Below are positions 7,282-13,966 of a stretch of DNA of 15,098 bases, one piece after another. The stretch's first letter is position 1. The number at the start of each line of letters is the position of its first letter. This DNA comes from Pseudomonadota bacterium (lineage in GTDB: Bacteria > Pseudomonadota > Gammaproteobacteria > Pseudomonadales > Pseudohongiellaceae), in NCBI GenBank assembly GCA_022563075.1, contig JADFOC010000010.1:1-15098 (forward strand), in the 5' to 3' direction. The translations under genes and the position numbers were made by a program. The notes under the pieces are model-generated. The model made no database searches, had not been told where the DNA came from, and worked only from the letters and a program-made list of their open reading frames with translations.

Positions 7282-9297
7282 TCAGTGTGCGTCGCCGCCC
7301 TCCACCATGGCGCCAGGCAGAGCCATGGCGGTGAGCTTGGATCCGGTTTGCAGCATGATGTACTGATGCCCATCGTGAACCCAGGAACTCATGCCGTAGC
7401 CGCTGCGTGCTGGCGCCTCGATTTCGGCCATGATCGCACCAGTCTCCTTATCGATGGCATACAGCATGGGAGTACCATCGGCGGCGGCATCGGTGTAAAT
7501 CAGCATATTCGCGGTTACCACCATCGGTACCAACGCGCCAGTACCGGTGTTACCGATATCAATACCTGCCAATGCTGGATTGTTCTTGTAACGGTTTGGT
7601 GTTTCACCGGTTGGAATCATCCAGGAGTGCTCCCCGGTGTTCATGTCTATCGCCGTAATGCGGCTATAGGGCGGCTTCCAGATTGGAATGCCCGCCGGAT
7701 GGCGTGGTGGCCTGGCAGTGGCCCACGGTACGCCATTGGCGTACTGAGAAAAAGTCTGCCCGGTGGTATTCGCAAAAAACAAATCGGATTCCTCACCCGG
7801 GATCAGGCGCAGCGCGAAACAGGCCTTGTGGGAAGAGATATACAGTTTACCCGTGGTAGGGTCGGCCACCGGTGGTGCGTTGATGTTGGCACCACCAGAT
7901 CCACCTGGGCAATTCATCGCCGCATATTTACCCATGGGGTTATCGGCATGAATCGGTGGATTAAACAACGGACCCATGACGTAATCAGCCATTGCCTCTA
8001 TCGCCTGCAGACGCAACTCGGGCGTGAAATCTACCAGATCGTCCTCGGTAATCCCCTGCATATCGAACGGAGCCGGTCTGGTTACATGGGGCTGAGTTAG
8101 CGACAACACCTCACCCGGCACGATGGACGCCGGCACCGGACGATCCACGATGGGCCATATCGGTTCACCGGTCAGTCGATCGAAGGCGTATACCCAGGCC
8201 TGTTTGGTAACCTGCATGACGGCCGGCACCCGACCACGACCGGGGACATTCAAATCCAGTAATATCGGTGCGGTGGGGTTGTCGAAATTCCAGATTTCAT
8301 GTTTTACCATCTGGAAATGCCAGGCACGCTCTCCGGTTCGGGTATCCAGCGCGATAATGGCGGCGCCATAAAGGTTGTCGCCCGGGCGGAAGCCACCGTA
8401 ATAATCGATTGTCGCACTGTTCGTAGGAATAAATACCAGGTTATTGGCCGGGTCTGCCGAAAGTGGTGCCCAGGATGAGACATCGCCGGTCCATTCCCAG
8501 GCATCGTTCTGCCAGGTTTCGTGCCCATACTCGCCGGGCTTAGGGATCACATTGAATTTCCATTTAAATTCACCGGTGCGAGCATCGTAGGCCAGAATAT
8601 CCCCCGGCACATTCTCGATCCGGGACTGGTGATAACCTTGCTCGGCCGAGTTGCCCACGATTACCACCCCGTTGACAACGATCGGTGGCGAAGAAGAAGT
8701 GATATAACCTGTTTCCAGAGGAATCCCGTCGTAAACATCATAGGGATGTCCCAGGTCAGCCAGCAAATCCACCACGCCGGTCTGCGGGAATCCGTCGAGT
8801 GGAACTGGCTTACCGAAACCTTCCAGCGGTGCACCGGTCGCTGCATCCAGTGCGGTAAGGAAGAAGGCTGGGGAGATAATGTAGACCACACCCCTGCCAT
8901 CGATCTCGGCGTAACCCACGCCTTTGCCATAATCGGCGCGCATGGAGTATGCACCACGACCGGTTACCGGCTCGCGATAGGACCAGATGGTTTCCCCGGT
9001 CTTGGGATCGATGGCGATCACATGACGCAGGTTTCCGGCGACGGTAAATAGCTTGCCATCGATATAAGAGGGAGTAGAGCGCCCACTGGACGCGTGAAAG
9101 CTGGCACCATCCCATTCCCAGGCCACTTCCAGCTCGCCGAAGTTTTCTGCGGTGATCTCCGCCGCCGGCGTGTAACGGGTATGGGCAAAATCGCTGCCCA
9201 GGGTGAACCACTCGATGCTGTCCTGGGCAAGCACCCCATTAGAAGAAATCAACAGCACCATCGCTATTAAATATCTCCCTGTTTTTAGAATTTGCAT
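7282..9297 (-). CDS. Exported PQQ-dependent dehydrogenase paralogue with Asn at the catalytic Asp position
   Basis: A 671-residue quinoprotein with a Sec signal peptide (core LIAMVLLISSNGVLA, cleavage likely after Ala24) and no lipobox, so it should be soluble in the periplasm. It shares the beta-propeller plan and long stretches with the enzyme at 3298-5256: GEPIWPIVDRPVPASIVPGE, EDDLVDFTPE and RITAIDMNTGEH, with the PQQ-proximal lysine kept as Lys365. It has no CxxCH haem site and no adjacent Cys pair; a Cys in NCPGGSGG and another in SHKACFAL are too far apart to be a vicinal disulphide. The active-site segment reads KHEIWNFDNP: Asn337 replaces the Asp used as general base in known PQQ dehydrogenases, while Asp339 is kept. 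It may be a distinct subfamily with altered chemistry, or it may use Asp339. AGGAG lies 6 nt before the ATG. The TonB receptor gene is 150 bp upstream on the same strand. Confidence 0.9.
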   Translation of the reverse strand: MQILKTGRYLIAMVLLISSNGVLAQDSIEWFTLGSDFAHTRYTPAAEITAENFGELEVAWEWDGASFHASSGRSTPSYIDGKLFTVAGNLRHVIAIDPKTGETIWSYREPVTGRGAYSMRADYGKGVGYAEIDGRGVVYIISPAFFLTALDAATGAPLEGFGKPVPLDGFPQTGVVDLLADLGHPYDVYDGIPLETGYITSSSPPIVVNGVVIVGNSAEQGYHQSRIENVPGDILAYDARTGEFKWKFNVIPKPGEYGHETWQNDAWEWTGDVSSWAPLSADPANNLVFIPTNSATIDYYGGFRPGDNLYGAAIIALDTRTGERAWHFQMVKHEIWNFDNPTAPILLDLNVPGRGRVPAVMQVTKQAWVYAFDRLTGEPIWPIVDRPVPASIVPGEVLSLTQPHVTRPAPFDMQGITEDDLVDFTPELRLQAIEAMADYVMGPLFNPPIHADNPMGKYAAMNCPGGSGGANINAPPVADPTTGKLYISSHKACFALRLIPGEESDLFFANTTGQTFSQYANGVPWATARPPRHPAGIPIWKPPYSRITAIDMNTGEHSWMIPTGETPNRYKNNPALAGIDIGNTGTGALVPMVVTANMLIYTDAAADGTPMLYAIDKETGAIMAEIEAPARSGYGMSSWVHDGHQYIMLQTGSKLTAMALPGAMVEGGDAH

Positions 9298-9323
9298 GAA
9301 CCTCTCCTAAGTTGTTTAACATT

Positions 9324-9339
9324 GGACCAGCGCTGGTCC
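9324..9339. promoter_or_regulatory. Perfect 16-bp palindrome ahead of the second PQQ gene, likely operator
   Basis: GGACCAGCGCTGGTCC is an exact palindrome; AT pairs extend it on both sides beyond one T/G position. It lies 26 nt before the PQQ dehydrogenase start and about 16 nt before its ribosome site. The half-site CTGGTCC recalls operators of GntR/FadR-type repressors, though the arrangement differs. As RNA it could form a short stem with a GCGC loop, but no U-run follows in the direction of transcription, so an operator is more likely than a terminator. Confidence 0.5.
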
Positions 9340-9447
9340 GATTAACTAAAAGCGCTGCAATTGGAGTCGGCGGAACTACTGTTTATGCGCCAACCCCCAG
9401 TTATGCGGATTACTGTTGAGATTGAGTACTTCTGATCAAGAAATCTG

Positions 9448-11637
9448 TCAAAACGTCCCGTTCACCTTCAGGGAAATCACCCTGCCCGAGCCGCTGCATT
9501 GATCTTCAATTTCTTCAAGGATACCATCAGAGATGCGACCAACGAAACGCTGTCGCTCACGGCAAAATCGAGCGTTGTTGAAGTTGACGGCGTCAAGACG
9601 AAACGTGGTGCCAGCAAAGGCCACAACTTCAACGAAGGCCAAGACAAAAGGGTCACCTGCAGAAAGTTCAATATCGTCTATGTCATAGCGTTTACGATTG
9701 CCGTCGAAACTATTGTTCCATTGCAGGCCGTAGTTCATATTCCAGCGACTGATGTCGTGACGAAATCCCAGTGACAATCGACCTCGATTGTTAAATGAAA
9801 AGCGTCTCTTTATACCCAGAAAAGGATCCGTTACTTTAGAGTCTTCGACATTTAATCTGGAAGTTATCAGCAGATTGGGCATGTCAATCATGCGCATTCT
9901 GATACTGGCATTGAGGTTCATGCCATATTTATAACCATCACCTATATTGCCATTGGCAGATTGCAGATCATCTTCCGAGGGAGACACGTCTATGCGTTCT
10001 ATGCGGTCGTGGTAGTCGTGGTAAAAAATATTGCCACTCACCACACCGATGTCATTGGGTAGTCGATACTCGGCATTAATATCATATTTCCAATACCACT
10101 CCTGCCGTAGATTCTCGTTTCCTGCCTGTATATTTGAATCGTTATCCCGATTGTCAGTGGCCGCCACGAAATCATTAAAACTCAATTGCTCGACCACTTT
10201 TTCTATGGAGGCTCTCATTTGCATGGTGGGCGTTAAGTCATAACGGAAATCGATTTTGGGTTTTACAAAATCAAAATCTCGCTTGTTAGACACGTCACCA
10301 CTTTGTTTAATCTCTGAGGTCTCATACAGTAGCGTGCTTTCCAGAGACATTTTCGGACTGATTATCCAATTATGTATCAGGAAAGGCTCGTAGCGAATCT
10401 CTTCAACCGTGGAGTTGGCGTTGGACACTGCAACCGGAACCAGCCCCCCATGTGCCGCCGAAGGTGTGCCAGTGCTGCTGGCAAGCCCCAATGCCAGATT
10501 GGAATCCAGAATAGTCTGGGCCCGTTCGGCGCCGAACTCGATATCCTGCCCGCTAAAAATATCGAAGGTGTAGGATCCTCTAACGATGCGCTCTTTAGTC
10601 ACGCTGCGTGAATCCAGGAACAGATCCTTGGTTTCTAAGCCATCTTCCGCTATTTCGTAGCGTTCTCGAATGGTGGTACGTGTATTTTCATTGCTGATGA
10701 AAAGGATCTTGAAACGGTCACCTCTGCTGGTGTTGTATTCATAGTCTCCGCCAATTTCCCAGTTTTCCATTTGACGGGGGTTTTCTTCCCGCTCGAGGGC
10801 CACCGTATTGGGATTGACTTTAAGGTCGGTAGTCCGACGAAACAATTCGGATTGACCGTCACCATCGGAGAACAGCCCGTTAAATCTGACACTGCTGTCA
10901 GGGCTTATCTCATAGCCCAAATTAGTGCTAAAAATAACATTACTCCCTTCCGTGATACTATCTTCACGCACCAGATCGTTAGCGGAAAAATCTCCCAGTA
11001 TGCTGTTTTCCTTGCTCGTATTATTGTTGTAAAACTCTTGTGCGACGGCGCTGAAGAGAAAAGTCAAACCGCCGCTTTGACCGCTGTAAGAGATTGTGCC
11101 GCCTGGATTCACAGTATGATCTTTGGATTGATTCACACTCGCTTCATAGGAAATATTGCTGGTGCTTAATTCTTCGAACAGCACCACATTGATGACCTGG
11201 CCACTGCCCCTCACATCCAATTCACCCGATGTACCGCGGATGATTTCAATGTAGTCTACCTGATCAGCGGTAATGCGATTCAGCTGACCGCTGGCCTGAT
11301 TATTCTTGCCCGCGGTGCGTTTTCCATTGATCAGAATCTGACTGCCGCCACTGCCACTGCCAAATCCACGGCCACCGCGACCACCACCACCCCGGCTAAA
11401 GCCGCCGGGAGGACCGCCGCGACCGAATCCACCACCAGAACCGCGGCCACCCGAAGTCGCCCCGGGAATGCGATCCAGCATGTCCTGGGCAGTCACCGGT
11501 GAATATTCGGTAAAATAGGAAGCGGGATAGGTAACGGTTGAACTATCGCCAGTGTTGTCCTGGCCAGCAGCACCATAGAACGTTGTCATTAGCAGCAGGA
11601 ACAGCGTGCACCGCAGGGATGCTGAGCGTCGTGTCAT
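9448..11637 (-). CDS. TonB-dependent outer-membrane receptor with Gly/Arg-rich plug segment
   Basis: A 729-residue receptor. A signal peptide (core LFLLLMTTFYGAAG) is followed by a short N-terminus in which SSTVTYP could serve as TonB box. The plug domain starts at YSPVTAQDMLDRIPG (~45-59), continues after a glycine-rich stretch (59-98) with QILINGKR and then ITADQVDYIEIIRGTSGELDVRGSGQVINVV, a typical plug ending near residue 155. The rest is a long beta-barrel resembling the OMP_b-brl_3 type, with NDFVAATDNRDNDSN and GNENLRQEW as the usual late-barrel signature, two cysteines near the end that may pair, and a C-terminal Phe. Such receptors import large substrates using the proton-motive force via TonB-ExbBD; the ligand cannot be told from sequence. 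GAGAGG 8 nt ahead supports the start. It shares strand with the PQQ dehydrogenase 150 bp downstream, suggesting that the receptor substrate is related to the one oxidised (inference). Confidence 0.92.
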   Translation of the reverse strand: MTRRSASLRCTLFLLLMTTFYGAAGQDNTGDSSTVTYPASYFTEYSPVTAQDMLDRIPGATSGGRGSGGGFGRGGPPGGFSRGGGGRGGRGFGSGSGGSQILINGKRTAGKNNQASGQLNRITADQVDYIEIIRGTSGELDVRGSGQVINVVLFEELSTSNISYEASVNQSKDHTVNPGGTISYSGQSGGLTFLFSAVAQEFYNNNTSKENSILGDFSANDLVREDSITEGSNVIFSTNLGYEISPDSSVRFNGLFSDGDGQSELFRRTTDLKVNPNTVALEREENPRQMENWEIGGDYEYNTSRGDRFKILFISNENTRTTIRERYEIAEDGLETKDLFLDSRSVTKERIVRGSYTFDIFSGQDIEFGAERAQTILDSNLALGLASSTGTPSAAHGGLVPVAVSNANSTVEEIRYEPFLIHNWIISPKMSLESTLLYETSEIKQSGDVSNKRDFDFVKPKIDFRYDLTPTMQMRASIEKVVEQLSFNDFVAATDNRDNDSNIQAGNENLRQEWYWKYDINAEYRLPNDIGVVSGNIFYHDYHDRIERIDVSPSEDDLQSANGNIGDGYKYGMNLNASIRMRMIDMPNLLITSRLNVEDSKVTDPFLGIKRRFSFNNRGRLSLGFRHDISRWNMNYGLQWNNSFDGNRKRYDIDDIELSAGDPFVLAFVEVVAFAGTTFRLDAVNFNNARFCRERQRFVGRISDGILEEIEDQCSGSGRVISLKVNGTF

Positions 11638-11653
11638 CAGTTTGACCTCTCAT

Positions 11654-11686
11654 TCACTTCAGTTCAGTCAGGACCAAAAGAAGTGA
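11654..11686. promoter_or_regulatory. Inverted repeat upstream of the TonB receptor gene
   Basis: TCACTTC (11654-11660) and GAAGTGA (11680-11686) are exact complements separated by 19 nt, a centre-to-centre distance of 26 bp. They begin 17 nt ahead of the receptor start codon. This could be a two-site operator or a 5' UTR hairpin. The rest of the 215-bp gap (11638-11852) shows only short weak dyads, for example around 11783-11802, and no clear terminator for the peptidase gene upstream. Confidence 0.25.
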
Positions 11687-11852
11687 CCATCTACATCAAA
11701 TGAATGAAGCCTTGATTGGGTCGAAATTATTGCATAGCTGCCACCAGCAAATTGTTACAAATTGTATGGCACTCAAGCTCTTGTTAGCCTTTATCAGGCA
11801 ACAGCAGAAAACAAAGGCCTTTATTGGGGTCTGTGCGCAGGCTCAAGGGGTT

Positions 11853-13388
11853 TTAGCGGGCTAATTGCTGCAATATAAAATCTCGACTGTCTTGTAATAG
11901 CTGGGTGCGCGAAGGTTCATTGACGTACATCATATGACCCCCTTGATAGTACTTAAATTGCACGCGATCAGCATTGATGTCGTGGCGATTGAGGGTGTAT
12001 TCCGCGTCAAAGAAAGGTGTCACCAGATCGAAGTAGCCAGCCGCGACGAATACGTTTAAGCCAGGGTTTATGCGCAGTGCACTGGCAAGATCCCGCGCGG
12101 TGTTAACGAACATCGGTTCCCAGGCTTGGTCATCGTCCGTGGTGCGCCAGCGCCAATTATCGTTGAGATCCGGGTCCGCCGGATCCAGATAGAGTCGGTT
12201 CCAGGCAATGCCCAGATCACTGTGCATATAGTCCATTAGCGCCGCCTTAAAGGCACTGGATATAGCGTCGCTGGCGGCATCCCGAGCCGGAGCGGCACCC
12301 AGATCATCGATTTCATCCTCGGTATAGCGGGCATCGAGCAAACCAACTGCCAGTCCCTGATCACGTAATAGCTCCTTGGCAAAACGCCATCCTTGAACGC
12401 GCAACCTGGCTCGCTCGATATACTCCGGACTCAGCCCGGTAAAGTAAGCCAGCCGGTCCCGAATGTGATCGTGCTCGCTGGAGGTGATGGCAGTACCCTT
12501 GAACAAGGCCGGTAATAATTCGTCGGTGGCAAACCGCCGAGCCTGCTGCAGAAAGTCCTGTTGATTCGCCGGACGAGGCTGAATCTTGTTGTGATACAAC
12601 GCGGTCGCCGCCATGGTGGGCAGATAGGTAATATGAGAGATGAGGTTGTCTCGTACATAAGGCGTGGAGCCCTGATAGTCAAGGGCCTGGGATACAAAAA
12701 TAATACCGTTTAGGCTTATGGACATCTCGCCCTCAAGTAAATTTGCTACCGCGGCGGCACGGGTAGTGCCAAAACTTTCCCCCAACAAGAAACGTGGAGA
12801 GTTCCAGGCGCCATTGTCGGTGAGCCAAGTACGAATGAATTCAGCCATGGATTTCGCATCTTCCTTCAATCCCCAGAACTCCTTGCCTTCGTGATCCCCA
12901 AGCGCTCTGGAAAATCCGGTACCTACCGGATCGATAAAGACCAGGTCAGTGACATCCAATATGGTTTCGGGAGCCTCAATAATAGGATAAGGAGCTGTGC
13001 CGGCATGGCTGGCATCGGTGGGCACCACCACGCGTTTCGGACCAAAGCTTCCCATGTGTAACAGGGTAGACGAGGAGCCCGGCCCACCATTCCAAATAAA
13101 AGTAACCGGACGCACTTCATCTGTTTGCAGATTATTTTTACGGTAACTGAAACTAAAGATGCTGGCCTTGGGCGCACCATCAAGCTCGCGCAAGTAAGTT
13201 TCTCCCGCGGTCACCCGGTAGTCGATGCGTTGACCATTAAAACGCCCACTGTGATCGCTGACAAATGTTGTAGGCTCAGGGATCTTAGCCGGTACTGCGT
13301 CAGCGCTTTCTGCGGCGGCCTGAATATTAGCGATTGCAAATATTGCCAATGTCAGTAACGACCCCTGAAATAATTTGTGAGAGAACAT
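11853..13388 (-). CDS. Exported S10-family serine carboxypeptidase
   Basis: A 511-residue protein with a Sec signal peptide (core LLTLAIFAIANIQAAA, cleavage near residue 26). Family S10 hallmarks are VTFIWNGGPGSSS (oxyanion-hole segment), FIDPVGTGFS, the nucleophile motif LLGESFGTT with Ser205, the acid in VAAGYFDLVTP with Asp454, and the base in YQGGHMMY with His485. The triad and its spacing match carboxypeptidase Y-type enzymes, which remove C-terminal residues, often at acidic pH; bacterial members are periplasmic or secreted. The nucleophile motif has Phe in place of the usual Tyr (GESYG), a conservative change. AAGGAA lies 6 nt before the ATG. It sits between the ThDP operon and the TonB receptor; a role in trimming peptides for uptake is possible but not shown. 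Confidence 0.93.
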   Translation of the reverse strand: MFSHKLFQGSLLTLAIFAIANIQAAAESADAVPAKIPEPTTFVSDHSGRFNGQRIDYRVTAGETYLRELDGAPKASIFSFSYRKNNLQTDEVRPVTFIWNGGPGSSSTLLHMGSFGPKRVVVPTDASHAGTAPYPIIEAPETILDVTDLVFIDPVGTGFSRALGDHEGKEFWGLKEDAKSMAEFIRTWLTDNGAWNSPRFLLGESFGTTRAAAVANLLEGEMSISLNGIIFVSQALDYQGSTPYVRDNLISHITYLPTMAATALYHNKIQPRPANQQDFLQQARRFATDELLPALFKGTAITSSEHDHIRDRLAYFTGLSPEYIERARLRVQGWRFAKELLRDQGLAVGLLDARYTEDEIDDLGAAPARDAASDAISSAFKAALMDYMHSDLGIAWNRLYLDPADPDLNDNWRWRTTDDDQAWEPMFVNTARDLASALRINPGLNVFVAAGYFDLVTPFFDAEYTLNRHDINADRVQFKYYQGGHMMYVNEPSRTQLLQDSRDFILQQLAR

Positions 13389-13466
13389 AGGCTATTCCTT
13401 AATACTATTGATTGGCACAATGGAAGAAATTTGGGCAGGGCGAATAAACGGTATTAACCAGCAACA

Positions 13467-13946
13467 TCATTCTTCTGGCACGTTAAAGGTTTCAACCATA
13501 TAGTTTTGGTAGGGTCCCTCTGCCAGGAAGTTATTAAAGATTTCGTGTAATAGATTTACCGCTGTCTTCGCCGCCGCGCCAGCATCGCGGGCCTGGAAGC
13601 CAATGGCTACCGAGAGATTTTGTTGCCGATTTCGACAATTGAATGCAAATCGGCTGCCATCCAGACGGCGGTGCGAAGCAATCGAAGTATCGCAGCGTTG
13701 GATGAGGAATGCTCTGAATGCCTTGTCCATCTCCGAACGAAAGGGTACCGCTGGCAATACATTTCTTAACTCTAATTCAGGCTTGCTGGTATTAAGTTTC
13801 AGATGAAAGGGAGTTGTCGCCAGCCAGCGAAAACGGAAATCGACCTGGCTACCATCGGCTGACTGTATCCGACTGAAATTCTGAAAAATTCCGCGATCGG
13901 CATAGTTCTGCAGTTCGCTGGTCACTGCCCTGACAATTTGCTGCAT
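13467..13946 (-). CDS. Unrecognised 159-residue protein in an operon with the ThDP enzyme
   Basis: I do not recognise this protein. It has no signal peptide or membrane segment, so it is probably cytosolic. The N-terminal third is helical and polar, followed by beta-like segments (QVDFRFRWLATTPFHLKLN, KPELELRNVLPAVPF), a region with two cysteines (RCDTS, FNCRNRQ), and a helical Ala-rich part (GAAAKTAVNLLHEIFNNFLAEGPYQNYMVETFNVPEE). The start is 20 nt after the stop of the ThDP enzyme gene, without a strong Shine-Dalgarno, which points to co-transcription and perhaps translational coupling. That spacing suggests a partner or accessory role for the enzyme. Basis for coding: tight spacing, same strand, a frame filling the gap between two sound genes, and a balanced amino-acid composition. 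Confidence 0.7.
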   Translation of the reverse strand: MQQIVRAVTSELQNYADRGIFQNFSRIQSADGSQVDFRFRWLATTPFHLKLNTSKPELELRNVLPAVPFRSEMDKAFRAFLIQRCDTSIASHRRLDGSRFAFNCRNRQQNLSVAIGFQARDAGAAAKTAVNLLHEIFNNFLAEGPYQNYMVETFNVPEE

Positions 13947-13966
13947 GGCGATCCGTGTAAGTAGTC

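Noticed and set aside
7285..8100. 271-codon plus-strand frame
   Set aside because: Lies antisense within the second PQQ dehydrogenase; composition rich in Trp, His and Arg, no domain and no ribosome site.
8521..9051. 176-codon plus-strand frame
   Set aside because: Also antisense to the second PQQ dehydrogenase, with no recognisable motif.
9324..9339. Palindrome as intrinsic terminator of the TonB receptor gene
   Set aside because: No U-run follows on the minus strand, the stem has almost no loop, and it lies over 100 nt after the stop; an operator fits better.
11783..11802. Hairpin as terminator of the S10 peptidase gene
   Set aside because: Short stem with a bulge and no U-run; too weak to support.
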